A stretch of 64,000 nucleotides of DNA, from the NCBI GenBank assembly GCA_016708825.1, contig JADJEZ010000010.1:1-64000 (forward strand), given 5' to 3'. The notes beneath the pieces are model-generated. The model saw only the letters and a program-made list of their open reading frames with translations. It ran no database searches and had not been told where the DNA came from. Source of the stretch: Betaproteobacteria bacterium (GTDB taxonomy: Bacteria > Pseudomonadota > Gammaproteobacteria > Burkholderiales > Usitatibacteraceae). Positions 34,957 to 47,988 of the stretch are shown piece by piece. Position 1 is the stretch's first letter, and every line of letters starts with the position of its first letter. The translations under genes and the position numbers were made by a program.

Positions 34957-35781
34957 TTACCTGAATAGTGCCTTGAATCGCGCAAGCCAGCCACGCGGCA
35001 CGGCGAAGGGCTCGGCGACGCTCACGAGCATCGCCGATACGTTGTCGCGGCCACCGTTGTCGTTGGCCGCTTGTACGAGTTGCTGGACGGTGAGGCTCGG
35101 ATTGGACCGCAGGGTGAGGAGCGTGAGCCGGATCTCCTCGTCCTCCACCATGTCGTTCAATCCGTCCGAGCACAGCAGGTAGAGATCCTCGGGTTCCGTC
35201 TCGTAGACATGGAGCTCGGGTTCGACGCTCGGGTCGATGCCGAGCGCCTTGGTGACGAGGTTTCGGTTCTGCGAAAGCTTGGCTTCCTCCGGCGTGATGA
35301 GCCCCGAATCGAGCTGCTCCTGGAGAAGCGAGTGGTCGCGCGTGACCTGGTCCATCGCCTCTCCCCGCAGGCGATAGAGGCGCGAATCCCCGATATGGGC
35401 CACGCTCACGAAATTGTCGTAGAAAAGGCAGACCACGAGCGTCGTGCCCATGCCGGCGCATTCGGGGTTGTTTTGCGAGGTGGTGAAGATGGCGGTGTTG
35501 GCCCGCGCGATCTGCTCCCGGATGAGGCGTTCCGCAAGGCTCATCGCCTCCTCGCGGGCAAGGCCGTCCACCTCCCGGGGGTTCCAGTACTCCGCCAGCC
35601 CGTCGGCGATCAACGATGTCGCCATGCCGCTTGCCACCTCCCCCGCGTTGTAGCCACCCATGCCGTCCGCGAGGACGTAAAGCCCGATCTCGGGACGCAG
35701 CTCGACGCAGTCCTCATTGTGGTCACGGACCCGCCCGGGGTCCGTGAGGCTTGCGCTCTGCAGCGCCTGGGCGAGGCTCAC
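34957..35781 (-). CDS. PP2C-family Ser/Thr protein phosphatase
   Basis: A 274-aa soluble phosphatase of the bacterial PP2C (Stp-like) type. The metal-binding motifs are intact: GRVRDHNEDC near residue 17, VLADGMGGYNAGEVAS near 38, HIGDSRLYRL near 135, LLCSDGLNDMV near 208, and DNGGRDNVSAML near 245. The GTG at 35,781 is preceded by GAGGGGAA and begins just before the conserved domain, so I prefer it to a start 174 bp upstream. It is the first gene of a six-gene minus-strand operon. It presumably opposes a Ser/Thr kinase encoded elsewhere. Confidence 0.93.
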   Translation of the reverse strand: MSLAQALQSASLTDPGRVRDHNEDCVELRPEIGLYVLADGMGGYNAGEVASGMATSLIADGLAEYWNPREVDGLAREEAMSLAERLIREQIARANTAIFTTSQNNPECAGMGTTLVVCLFYDNFVSVAHIGDSRLYRLRGEAMDQVTRDHSLLQEQLDSGLITPEEAKLSQNRNLVTKALGIDPSVEPELHVYETEPEDLYLLCSDGLNDMVEDEEIRLTLLTLRSNPSLTVQQLVQAANDNGGRDNVSAMLVSVAEPFAVPRGWLARFKALFR

Positions 35782-36233
35782 TTCCCCTCGCCCCAACGGC
35801 GGTGCGCGGGAAGGGCGAGCGCCACGGCCGTCCTCAGGCTGGCGCCTCGCGCTCCGCTCTCCCTTGTTCGGTGCGCCCGATGGTCCATGTATTTCTCGAT
35901 TCTTGTGGTTGCCGGTCGCGAGGCCCCTCCGGCCAGCGCCCGCGGAAACTGCCACCAGCCCTGGCTGAAGGCTAGTTCCGCCCCCTGACGAAAAAGTGCA
36001 AAAACCCGTTTTTATAATAACTTAAAATGTTTTTTTGAGAAACAGTCCTGATTGTCGGCCCGATGTCACTGATTTGTCTAGGGGTTTTTGATGCCGGGGC
36101 ACCCTCCCCGCCCCTGCGGGAACCCCACCGCCCCCGAGGGAACCCAAGTTGCCAGCCATTATACGATTGGGTCTAATGGAGTCCTTCCTCGCAGCAGCGC
36201 CCTCCTGAACCACCCCCTTCCCCCGAGGCCACC
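35782..36233. other. Intergenic region between the PP2C operon and aceE
   Basis: A 452-bp gap between divergent operons without a credible gene. The middle (about 35,990-36,080) is AT-rich against the GC-rich background and contains TATAAT-like sequence on both strands. On the minus strand TATTAT has a poor -35 partner at 17 bp, a weak candidate for the PP2C operon promoter. The aceE promoter lies at 36,149-36,177. Several C- and G-rich blocks separate these. Confidence 0.5.
36149..36177 (+). promoter_or_regulatory. Predicted sigma70 promoter of aceE
   Basis: TTGCCA (36,149-36,154) and TCTAAT (36,172-36,177) are spaced by 17 bp. The expected start near 36,184 would leave a leader of about 50 nt before the aceE ATG. 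I see no obvious PdhR-like operator. Confidence 0.5.
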
Positions 36234-38892
36234 ATGGACCGCTTGCAAGACATCGACCCGTTGGAAACCCGAGAGTGGGTCGACTCGCTGGAAGCCATCC
36301 TCGCCGTCGAAGGCCCGGATCGCGCCCATTTCATCCTCGAAAGCCTCATCGACAAGGCGCGCCATTCGGGCGTGAACCTGCCTTACAGCGCCGACACCGC
36401 CTACATCAACACGATCCCGCCGCACCTGGAGCAACCGATCCCGGGCGACATGGAGATCGAGAACCGGCTGCGCAACATCGTGCGCTGGAACGCGGTGGCG
36501 ATGGTGCTGCGGGCCGGACGCAAGGACCTGGAGCTGGGCGGCCACATCGCGAGCTTCGCTTCCGCGGCGGCGCTCTACGACGTGGGCTTCAACCACTTCT
36601 GGCACGCGCCGACCAAGGACCATTGCGGCGACCTGATCTACATGCAGGGCCACTCCTCGCCGGGCGTCTATGCGCGCGCCTTCCTGGAGGGGCGCCTCAC
36701 GGAGGCGCAGCTGGACATGTTCCGCCAGGAAGTCGACGGCAAGGGCATTTCCTCGTACCCGCACCCCTGGCTCATGCCCGACTTCTGGCAGTTCCCGACC
36801 GTGTCCATGGGCCTGGGGCCCATCCAGGCCATCTACCAGGCGCGGTTCCTGCGCTACATCGAGGATCGGGGGCTCGCTCACACGGAGAGCCGCAAGGTGT
36901 GGGCCTTCATGGGCGACGGCGAGATGGACGAGCCCGAATCCATGGGCGCCATCGGCATGGCCGCGCGCGAGGGCCTCGACAACCTGGTGTTCGTCGTCAA
37001 CTGCAACCTGCAGCGGCTCGACGGCCCGGTGCGCGGCAACGGCAAGATCATCCAGGAACTCGAGACCAACTTCCGCGGCGCCGGCTGGAACGTGATCAAG
37101 GTCATCTGGGGCTCCTACTGGGATCCCCTGCTCGCCAAGGACAAGAAGGGGATCCTCCTGAACCGCATGGAGGAAGCGGTCGACGGCGAGTACCAGAAGT
37201 TCAAGAGCCGCGACGGGGCGTACGTGCGCGAGCACTTCTTCGGCAAGTACCCGAAGCTCAAGGCGATGGTGGCCAGCATGTCCGACGAGGACATCTGGCG
37301 CCTGAACCGCGGCGGCCACGACCCGCACAAGATCTACGCGGCCTACCACGCCGCGGTGAACCACGCGGGGCAGCCCACCGTCATCCTGGCGAAGACCGTG
37401 AAGGGATACGGCATGGGAGCCGTGGGCGAGGGAAAGAACGTCGCCCACCAGCAGAAGAAGATGCCGATCGAGGTGCTGCGCCAGTTCCGCGATCGCTTCG
37501 CCATTCCGATCCAGGACGATCGCTCGCCGACCTGCCCTACTACAAGCCGGCGGACGATTCCGCGGAGATGAACTACCTGCGGGAGGCGCGCGCAGCTGGG
37601 CGGCTCCGCTCCCGCAGCGCCGCCGCCGCTCCGCGAGCCTCGACGCCCCGAAGCTCGAGGCCTTCAAGGCGCTCCTGGAGGCCACGGCCGAGGGCCGCGA
37701 GAACTCCACCACGATGGCGTTCGTGCGCGTTCTCACGACCCTCGTGCGGGACAAGAACATCGGCCGCAACATCGTGCCGATCGTGCCGGACGAGTCGCGC
37801 ACCTTCGGCATGGAGGGCCTCTTCCGCCAGCTGGGCATCTACTCCTCCGTGGGCCAGCTCTACGAGCCCGAGGACAGCGACCAGCTCATGTTCTACAAGG
37901 AGGACAGGAACGGCCAGATCCTCCAGGAGGGCATCAACGAGGCGGGCGCGATGTGCTCGTGGATCGCCGCGGCGACCTCGTACTCGACCAACAACGTGCC
38001 GATGATCCCGTTCTTCATCTTCTACTCGATGTTCGGCCTGCAGCGCGTCGGCGACCTCGCCTGGGCCGCGGGGGACATGCGCGCCCGCGGTTTCCTGCTG
38101 GGCGGCACCGCCGGGCGCACGACCCTGAACGGCGAGGGCTTGCAGCACGAGGACGGGCACAGCCACATCCTCTCCTCCATGATCCCGAACTGCCGCTCCT
38201 ACGATCCGACCTTCGCCTGCGAGGTCGCGGTGATCGTCCAGGACGGCCTGCGGCGCATGATCGAAGACCAGGAGGACGTCTTCTACTACATCACCGTGAT
38301 GAACGAGAACTACGCGCACCCGGCGCTGCCCGAGGGCGCGCGCGAGGGCATCCTCAAGGGGATGTACCGGCTTTTTGGAGGCGGCGCCGGAAAGGGCGCG
38401 CGCGTGCAACTCCTCGGAAGCGGCACGATCCTGCGGGAAGTGATCGCCGCCGCCGAACTGCTGGCCGCCGACTGGGGCGTGGCCTCGGACCTGTGGAGCT
38501 GCCCGAGCTTCACGGAGCTGCGTCGCGACGGCATGGCGGCGGCCCGCTGGAACCTCCTGCACCCCACCGAGAAGCCCCGCCCGTCCCACGTCGAGCAGTG
38601 CCTCGCGGGCACCAAGGGCCCGGTCATCGCCTCGACGGACTACGTGCGCGCATTCGCCGACCAGATCCGCGAGTTCGTCCCGCGTCGCTACAAGGCGCTG
38701 GGCACCGACGGCTTCGGGCGCAGCGACTCGCGCGAGAACCTGCGCCGCTTCTTCGAGGTCGACCGCCACTACGTGGTGCTGGCTGCGCTCAAGGCGCTCG
38801 CGGAAGACGGCGAGATCCCGGCGGCCAAGGTGGCCGAGGCGATCAAGAAGTACGGCATCGACGCCGCGAAACCCGCGCCCTGGACGGTCTGA
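36234..38892 (+). CDS. aceE: Pyruvate dehydrogenase E1 component, homodimeric (frame broken mid-gene)
   Basis: E1 decarboxylates pyruvate using thiamine diphosphate and reductively acetylates the E2 lipoyl group. The first 430 residues include HSSPGVYARAFLEG, the cofactor motif GDGEMDEPES (about residues 224-233) and NCNLQRLDGPVRGNG. The second part (from about 37,610) has the transketolase pyrimidine and C-terminal domains (NEAGAMCSWIAAATSYS, GLQHEDGHSH, TVMNENYAHPALPEG). Between about 37,521 and 37,610 two one-base losses are inferred; the intermediate frame reads DLPYYKPADDSAEMNYLR, which is correct E1 sequence. With both restored the protein is about 886 aa, the normal size. Sequence error is likelier than loss, given aceF and lpdA downstream. 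Confidence 0.92.
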
Positions 38893-38934
38893 GCGCCGCC
38901 CGGGTCCCCACAACGACAACGCGAGGAGAACGCC

Positions 38935-40237
38935 TTGGCCGTCATCGAGGTCAAGGTCCCCGACATCGGGGACTTCAAGGACGTGCCCGTCATCGAGCTG
39001 CTGGTCAAGCCCGGCGACGTGGTGAAGAAGGAGGATTCGCTCGTCACGCTCGAGAGCGACAAGGCGGCGATGGACGTGCCCGCGCCCGCCGCCGGCGTCG
39101 TGAAGGAGCTGAAGGTGAAGCTCGGCGACAAGGTGAGCGAGGGCAGCGTCGTGCTGGTCCTCGAACCGTCGGAGGCGGCTTCCCCGAAGCCGGCAGCAGC
39201 CGCCGGAGCGCCGGCTGCGCCCGCGACCCTCCACCTCCGACGCAGACTGCGCCTCCCGCGCCCCCGCCCGCGTCGCAGCGTCGCCCCGGCCATCGCCCGT
39301 CGCCGCGGCACCCCTCCCGAATCCGGGGCCCGCCCATGCGAGCCCCGGGGTGCGCCGCTTCGCCCGTGAACTGGGCGTGGATCTCGCGAAGCTGAAGGGT
39401 TCGGCCCCCAAGGGCCGCATCGTCAAGGAAGACATCCAGGCCTTCGTGAAGGACGCGCTTTCCGGAACCGGCGCGGCGCGCGCCACCGGCGGCGGGTTCG
39501 CCGACCTCGGCCTGCCCGCCTGGCCCAGGGTGGACTTCGCGAAGTTCGGCCCCATCGAGGCGCAGCCCCTCTCGCGCATCAAGAAGATCTCGGGGCCGGT
39601 GCTCGCGCGCAACTGGGTCATGATCCCCCACGTCACGCAGTTCGACGAAGCGGACATCACCGACCTCGAGGCCTTCCGCGCGCGCGTGAACGAGGAGAAC
39701 GCGAAGGCCGGCATCAAGGTGACCCCGCTCGCATTCCTCGTGAAGGCCGTCGTTGCCACGCTGAAGAAGTACCCCGCGTTCAACAGCTCGCTCGACGGCG
39801 ACAACCTCGTCGTGAAGCACTACTGGCACATCGGCTTCGCCGCCGACACCCCCAACGGCCTCGTGGTCCCGGTGCTGAAGGACGCCGACCAGAAGGGCAT
39901 CACGCAGATCGCGAAGGAAATGGGCGAGCTCGCCGCCAAGGCGCGCGAGGGCAAGCTCGGCCCGGCGGAAATGCAGGGCGGGACTTTCACCATCTCCTCG
40001 CTGGGCGGCATCGGCGGCACGGCGTTCACGCCGATCATCAACGCGCCCGAGCTGGCGATCCTGGGCGTGTCCAAGGCCTCCATGAAGCCGGTCTGGAACG
40101 GCCGGGAATTCGCGCCGCGCCTGATGATGCCGTTGTCGCTCTCCTACGACCACCGCGTGCTCGACGGCGCCGCGGCGGCCCGCTTCACCACCTACCTCGC
40201 CCTGGTCGTCGCCGACCTGCGGCGCGGCATGCTCTAG
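38935..40237 (+). CDS. aceF: Pyruvate dehydrogenase E2, dihydrolipoamide acetyltransferase (frame broken in linker)
   Basis: E2 transfers the acetyl group from lipoate to CoA and forms the complex core. One lipoyl domain is visible (residues about 1-80, ESDKAAMDVP around the lipoylated Lys), then an Ala/Pro linker, a peripheral-subunit-binding domain (VRRFARELGVDLAKLKGSAPKGRI) and the catalytic domain ending with SYDHRVLDGAAAARF. The frame changes in the linker between about 39,230 and 39,290 (net one base gained or two lost) within GC-rich sequence. The true protein is about 434 aa, short because it has a single lipoyl domain. The TTG start at 38,935 opens with AVIEVKVPDIGDF. Confidence 0.9.
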
Positions 40238-40250
40238 GAGGGTCCCCGCC

Positions 40251-42054
40251 ATGGCAATCCTCGAGATCAAGGTTCCCGACATCGGCGACTTCAGGGACGT
40301 CCCGGTCATCGAAGTGCTGGTGAAGCCGGGCGACGCCGTGAAGAAGGACGCTTCCCTGGTCACGCTCGAGTCCGACAAGGCGACGATGGAAGTGCCATCG
40401 ACCCACTCCGGGACGGTGAAGGAACTGAAGGTGAAGCTGGGCGACCGGCTCTCCGAGGGCGCCGTGATCCTGCTCCTCGAGAGCGCGGAAGCGGCGAAGC
40501 CCGCGCCCGCCCGCCCGGCCCCCCCCCGCCGCGCCCCGCCCCGCCGCCTCCGCCGCCGGCCGCAGGGCCGCGCAACCGTCGCTTCGCGAGGCGCTCACCT
40601 CCACCCTCGCGAGCCTGGATGCCGACCTGCACGCCGAGGTGCTTGTGCTCGGCGCCGGGCCAGGCGGGTACACCGCGGCCTTCCGCGCGGCGGACCTCGG
40701 CAAGAAGGTCGTGCTCGTGGAGCGCTACGCCACGCTGGGCGGCGTGTGCCTCAACGTGGGCTGCATCCCGTCCAAGGCGCTGCTGCACGCCGCGAAGGTC
40801 ATCGCGGACGCCGAGGACATGGCCGCGCACGGCGTGTCGTTCGGCCCGCCGAAAATCGACATCGACGGCATCCGCGGCTTCAAGGACGGCGTCGTCGGCA
40901 AGCTCACCAAGGGCCTTTCGAGCCTCGCCAAGGCGCGCAAGGTCACCGTGGTGCAGGGGCGCGCCAAGTTCACCTCCGCCCATGCGGTCGCGGTGGAAAC
41001 GAAGGAGGGCCGCAAGGTGGTCTCCTTCGACCACTGCATCATCGCCGCGGGCTCGCAGTCCGCGCGCATCCCCGGCTTTCCCTACGACGATCCGCGCCTC
41101 CTCGATTCCACGAGCGCGCTGGCGCTCCGGGACGTCCCGAAGCGCCTGCTCATCATCGGCGGCGGCATCATCGGCCTCGAGATGGCCACCGTCTACGACG
41201 CGCTCGGCTCGAAGGTGACCGTTGTCGAGTTCATGGACCGCCTGATTCCCGGCGCGGACCCGGACATCGTGCGCCCGCTAGCCAAGCGGATCGAGAAGCG
41301 CTACGAGAAGATCCTCCTGAAGACCAAGGTCGCGAAGATCGAGGCGCTCAAGGAGGGGCTGCGCGCCACCTATGAAAGCGCCGACGGCTCGCCCGGCGCG
41401 CCGCCGCCGCAGGTCTACGACCGCGTCCTCCTCTCCGTCGGCCGCCGTCCCAACGGAAAAAACCTCGCCGCGGAAAAGGCGGGCGTGAAGGTGGACGAGC
41501 GCGGCTGGATCGCCGTGGACAACCAGATGCGCACGAACATTCCGCACATCCACGCCATCGGCGACATCGTGGGCGAGCCCATGCTCGCGCACAAGGCCAC
41601 GCACGAGGGCAAGCTCGCGGCCGAGGTGATCGCCGGCATGCACCACCACGTCTGGGAGGCGCGAACGATTCCCAGCGTGGCCTACACGGATCCGGAGGTC
41701 GCCTGGATGGGGCTCTCGGAGGCGGAGGCAAAGGCAAAGGGCGTCGAGTACGAGAAGGCGCTCTTTCCCTGGGCCGCGAGCGGCCGCGCCATCGGCATGG
41801 GCCGCGAGGAAGGGCTCACGAAGATCCTTTTCGAGAAGGGAACCAAGCGCATCCTCGGCGCGGCGATCGTGGGCCTGAACGCGGGCGAACTCATCGCCGA
41901 GACGGTGCTGGCACTCGAGATGGGCGCGGACGCGGAGGACATCGGCCTCACCATCCACCCGCACCCGACGCTGTCGGAGACGGTGTTCTTCAGCGCCGAG
42001 ATCGCCGAGGGAACCATCACCGACATGATGCCGAAGGCACGGACCGCGTCGTAG
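40251..42054 (+). CDS. lpdA: Dihydrolipoamide dehydrogenase (E3) with N-terminal lipoyl domain (frame broken in linker)
   Basis: E3 re-oxidises dihydrolipoamide with NAD+. An N-terminal lipoyl domain (residues about 1-78, ESDKATMEVP) is fused through an Ala/Pro linker to a full E3: FAD site LVLGAGPGGYTAAFRA, redox-active disulfide GGVCLNVGCIPSK, NAD site IIGGGIIGLEMATVY, and the C-terminal catalytic HPHPTLSE. The lipoyl-E3 fusion is known in several betaproteobacteria. The frame changes at a nine-C run (40,519-40,527; net one base gained or two lost). The restored protein is about 601 aa. It is 13 bp after aceF, completing the operon. Confidence 0.92.
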
Positions 42055-42073
42055 CGCCGCCCGGGAGGCGCGA

Positions 42074-42481
42074 TCAGGCCCCGGCGGGGCCTTTCAGTTC
42101 CACGGTGTTGCCCTCGGGATCGCGAACGTAGATCGAGGGGCCCTCGCCTTCCGCGCCGAACCGGCGCGCGATCTCGCCGGGCTCGAAACCACGCGCGGCG
42201 AGGAAGGCGCGGATGGCCTCCCCGTCGAAGGGCTCGATGCGCAGGCAGAAATGGTCGAGGTTCCTTGCTTCCGGCCCCGGCGCCGCACCGCCTTCGCGCC
42301 CAAGCTTTCCGTTCACGTCCACGAGGTCGATGAGGCTCGCGCCCGCGCGCAACTGGATCAACCCGAGGTCATTCCGCCTGCGCTCGAGCGTGCAGCCCAG
42401 GACGGCGATGTAGAAGTCGGCCAGGGACTGCGCGTCGCGGGCGCGAAGGACGAGGTGGTCGATGCCCGTCGGGCGGATCAT
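42074..42481 (-). CDS. VOC-family (glyoxalase-like) protein
   Basis: A 135-aa protein of the vicinal oxygen chelate fold. It has paired beta-alpha-beta-beta-beta modules with metal-ligand positions visible as GIDHLVLRARD at the start, NLDHFCLRIEP mid-way and a terminal Glu in GNTVELKGP. Related proteins include glyoxalases, fosfomycin-resistance enzymes and dioxygenases, so the substrate cannot be assigned. It lies 4 bp after the GAF-domain gene and is the last gene of the alaS operon. Confidence 0.85.
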   Translation of the reverse strand: MIRPTGIDHLVLRARDAQSLADFYIAVLGCTLERRRNDLGLIQLRAGASLIDLVDVNGKLGREGGAAPGPEARNLDHFCLRIEPFDGEAIRAFLAARGFEPGEIARRFGAEGEGPSIYVRDPEGNTVELKGPAGA

Positions 42482-42485
42482 GGCC

Positions 42486-43232
42486 TCAGGGGAGCACCGC
42501 GGCGGCGACTATGGCGAGCGCGGAGAGCGTGGCGAGCCGCACCGGGTTGTAGAACGACCGGGGCTTCGCCTCCGCATCGACGATCCCGACGACCGCGCGC
42601 GCCTCGTCGAGGAGCGGAAGGCACGCCTCCGACTGCACTTCCCCGTCGCACACGTAGAAGCCGCCGCCGTCCGCCACGTGGCGCTTCACGTCGTCTATCA
42701 CCAGGGCCCGCCCGGTGAGGCCGACCGTGCTGTTCGTGCTGCCCGCCGCGAACTCCGGCGTGAGCGGGAACTCGGCCCGGCTCGCGCGCCCGACGTAGGC
42801 GAGCTTCACCAGCACGGGGGAACCCGCGGGAGTCGTGCGGCGCTGGTAGATGCCCACCCAGTCGGATCCGGTCGTCTCCTGGGCCCGTTCCACGAGCCGC
42901 TCGAGGAGCGCAAGGCGCCGCGTGGCCTGCTCGCTACGGCCGCCGAGGATACCGCTGAGGTCGTAAGGAACCGGCGCCAGCGCATCCGGCAGGGAGCAGG
43001 TGCCGTCCTCGGTCAGCATCGGCACCGGGTACGCGTAGAGAGACGCCGCGTCGCCGATCGCGACCTTGTCGGCCATGGCCTCGAGGAAGTCGGCGATCGC
43101 GAGCGCCACTTCGTCTTCGTGGCCTTCGACCTGGTCGAGCCCCGCGGCGCGCAGGTAGGCCGCCACGCGGGCCGCGCCATCGGGCGTGTTCAACGGCCGG
43201 CCGGTCATCGGTTCGGATTTTCCATGGGTCAT
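42486..43232 (-). CDS. GAF-domain protein of unknown function
   Basis: A 248-aa protein. Residues 1-110 are helical and unrecognised. Residues about 105-245 look like a GAF domain (SDWVGIYQRR, VGLTGRALVIDDV, GGFYVCDGEVQSEACLPLLD, GIVDAEA). The two cysteines in the last third (VCDGEVQSEAC) recall the redox cysteines of free methionine-(R)-sulfoxide reductases of the GAF type, but this is only suggestive. The ATG overlaps the NUDIX stop (ATGA). A second ATG at residue 9 is also possible. Confidence 0.65.
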   Translation of the reverse strand: MTHGKSEPMTGRPLNTPDGAARVAAYLRAAGLDQVEGHEDEVALAIADFLEAMADKVAIGDAASLYAYPVPMLTEDGTCSLPDALAPVPYDLSGILGGRSEQATRRLALLERLVERAQETTGSDWVGIYQRRTTPAGSPVLVKLAYVGRASRAEFPLTPEFAAGSTNSTVGLTGRALVIDDVKRHVADGGGFYVCDGEVQSEACLPLLDEARAVVGIVDAEAKPRSFYNPVRLATLSALAIVAAAVLP

Positions 43233-43780
43233 TTCCGCGGGGCATCGACCTTGAAATCGACGAACTCGAAGTCGAGCCCGCGCGAGCGCATCCAGTCGGC
43301 CACCGCGAAGCCGGTGGCGCGCGGCCAGGGCTTCAGGTCCGCCGGCGCGTGCCTGCGGTACTCGACGATCTCCTCTCCCAGCGTGACCGTGCCGGTGGCG
43401 ACCACGTGGTAGCAGAGCATGACTTCGTTCTTGCGCTCGAAGATGTAGTTGCCGATGAGGCTCGTTTCCACCACGTCGAGGCCGAGTTCCTCCTTCACCT
43501 CGCGGACCACGGCGGCGCGGGGATCCTCACGCGCCTCGAGATAGCCGGTGACCAGCGCGAACCAGCCTTCGGGCCATGCGCGGTTGCGGGCAAGGATGAT
43601 TTCCCCTTCGTGCTCCACGAGCGCGCCAACGGCGGGCACGGGGTTTCCCCACTGGACGAAGCCGCAGGCCTCGTCCGGGCAGGCGCGGCGCACGACGTCC
43701 TCGCCGCTGTCGTCGGCGATGGCGCGCTCGGCCAGGGGCCGGGCGCAGCGCGGGCAGAACGCGAAAACCTCGTCGCTCAC
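43229..43780 (-). CDS. NUDIX hydrolase with zinc ribbon
   Basis: A 183-aa hydrolase. An N-terminal zinc-ribbon-like region has four cysteines (FCPRC and ACPDEACGF). The NUDIX box is visible in GYLEAREDPRAAVVREVKEELG (about residues 80-100), with the catalytic glutamates in REVKEELG. The arrangement resembles NudC-like NADH pyrophosphatases and small ADP-ribose hydrolases, though it is shorter than NudC. The GTG at 43,780 overlaps the DUF3422 stop (GTGA), so it is translated with it. Confidence 0.87.
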   Translation of the reverse strand: MSDEVFAFCPRCARPLAERAIADDSGEDVVRRACPDEACGFVQWGNPVPAVGALVEHEGEIILARNRAWPEGWFALVTGYLEAREDPRAAVVREVKEELGLDVVETSLIGNYIFERKNEVMLCYHVVATGTVTLGEEIVEYRRHAPADLKPWPRATGFAVADWMRSRGLDFEFVDFKVDAPRK

Positions 43781-45076
43781 GATGCGGCCCTGTCCTCGCC
43801 ATCGAGCGCCCGGCGCACGCGCCGCACGCCGCCGAAGACCGCGGCGGCGACGACCGGGATGGCGATGCCCATCACGACGTCCGGGTTCCAGTCGAGGCCG
43901 GCCGCCTTCGCCGCCTTCGCGAGCACGCCCACCAGCGACACGCCGTAGTAGGTGATGACGACCACCGAGAGCCCCTCCACCGCCTGCTGCAGCCGCAACT
44001 GCAGGCGCCCCCGGCGATTCATCGCCTCGAGGATCTTCTGGTTCTGGTGCTCGCGCTCGATGTCCACCCGCGTGCGCAACAACGCGCTGGCCCGGGTAAC
44101 TCGCTCGGCGAGGTTCGCGATCCGCCTGGAGGTGCTGCGGCAGGTCGCCATGGCGGGCGCGAGCCTCCTGTGCAGGAACTCCTCGATCGTGGACAGCCCC
44201 GGGATGCGCACTTCGCGAAGTTCCGCGAGCCGGCGCATGACGATCGCGTCGTAGGCCTCCGCGGCCTCGAAGCGAAAGCGCGTCGCGCTTTGGAGATGTT
44301 CCACCCGTGCGGCGAGATGCGTGAGGTCGTCGAGGAGCTTCGCCTCGTCCTCGGGCGTGGCCCCGGCGATGCGCTCCACGATGGCGGCGAGTTCGATCTC
44401 CATGGCGCCCAGGTCCGGCGCGGCCTTGCGCGCCACGGGGAAGGCGGAAAGCGCCATCATGCGGTAGGTCTCGATCTCGAGCAGGCGCTGCACCATCCGT
44501 CCCGCCTGCCCGAGCCCCATCTCGCGGTTGAGCAACAGGATGCGCGTGAAACCGTCCTCGCGGATGCGGAAGTCCGTGTATCCCCACCCCCGGCCCGCCG
44601 CCGACGGCACCGCCGACGACGGTGTCGCCGGGCGCGCGAAAGGCATCCGCGGGCGGAGCCTCCCCCGGGAAGGGCACGAGATCGATCGACACGGCGACCA
44701 CCACCTCGCCGGGAATCGCGGCTGCGATGGCGGGCCAGCCGGCGCGCTCCAGCACCGCGGCGGGTGCGATCTCTCCCGCGCCTTCTGCGAAGAAGGTGTA
44801 GCTCGCGAATTCCGAGTGTCCCTCCCACTTGAAACGCAGTCCGGCGGACAGCGTGATGACCGCATGGTCGACGCCGGGTGCGACCGGGCTACCCGCGGCC
44901 TGCGCCAGGTTTGCGAGCGCCTTCCGGTGGGCCGCGCGGTCCGCGGGATCGTGGCGAATCGCGAGGTAGACCACGTGCTGCGCCCCGGCGAGGCGCACGG
45001 GCGGCCGCGAATGCACCTCGTCATTCAACGCATGGCGCAACTCGTGCTCGGGCAGGAGAAAGCCGGTGTGGCCCAT
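43777..45076 (-). CDS. DUF3422 family membrane protein (frameshifted)
   Basis: A protein of about 433 aa in the DUF3422 family, which is of unknown function. It begins HELRHALNDEVHSRPPV, the family's start, and ends with two transmembrane segments (VVVITYYGVSLVGVL, then DVVMGIAIPVVAAAVFGGV) preceded by a long coiled region with many Arg/Glu. At about 44,590 the frame changes in a G/C-rich run (net one base gained). After the change the sequence reads GWGYTDFRIREDGFTRILL. It lies 31 bp after alaS on the same strand. Probably a sequence error rather than a broken gene. Confidence 0.8.
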
Positions 45077-45107
45077 GGTCCTTGCGCGCTCCCGCGGCAG
45101 GCGGCGG

Positions 45108-47732
<2,625 letters not shown>

Positions 47733-47988
47733 GGGGTGCGACGAGGCGGCGGGCTAAACGGCGAGGATACCAAATGCAAGCCCCTGCCGAGACAGCGCCG
47801 CGAAATCGAAACGGCCCCGCGGGCCGCTTTCAGGTAGACTTCCTCCCGCAGGATAGTCAAGCCGTGAATTACGCAGTCCTTCCTCGCCGCGATGCGGTGA
47901 CCGATGTGGCAGTCCATTCCCCACTTGATCGTCGTGTCCGACACGGGGCTCGGTTTTGTCTCGGAAATCGATTGAGGAGGCACCAGCA

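Noticed and set aside
35990..36080. An origin-like or mobile AT-rich island between PP2C and aceE
   Set aside because: It is under 100 bp, has no repeats of DnaA-box type and no flanking repeats; it is more likely ordinary promoter DNA.
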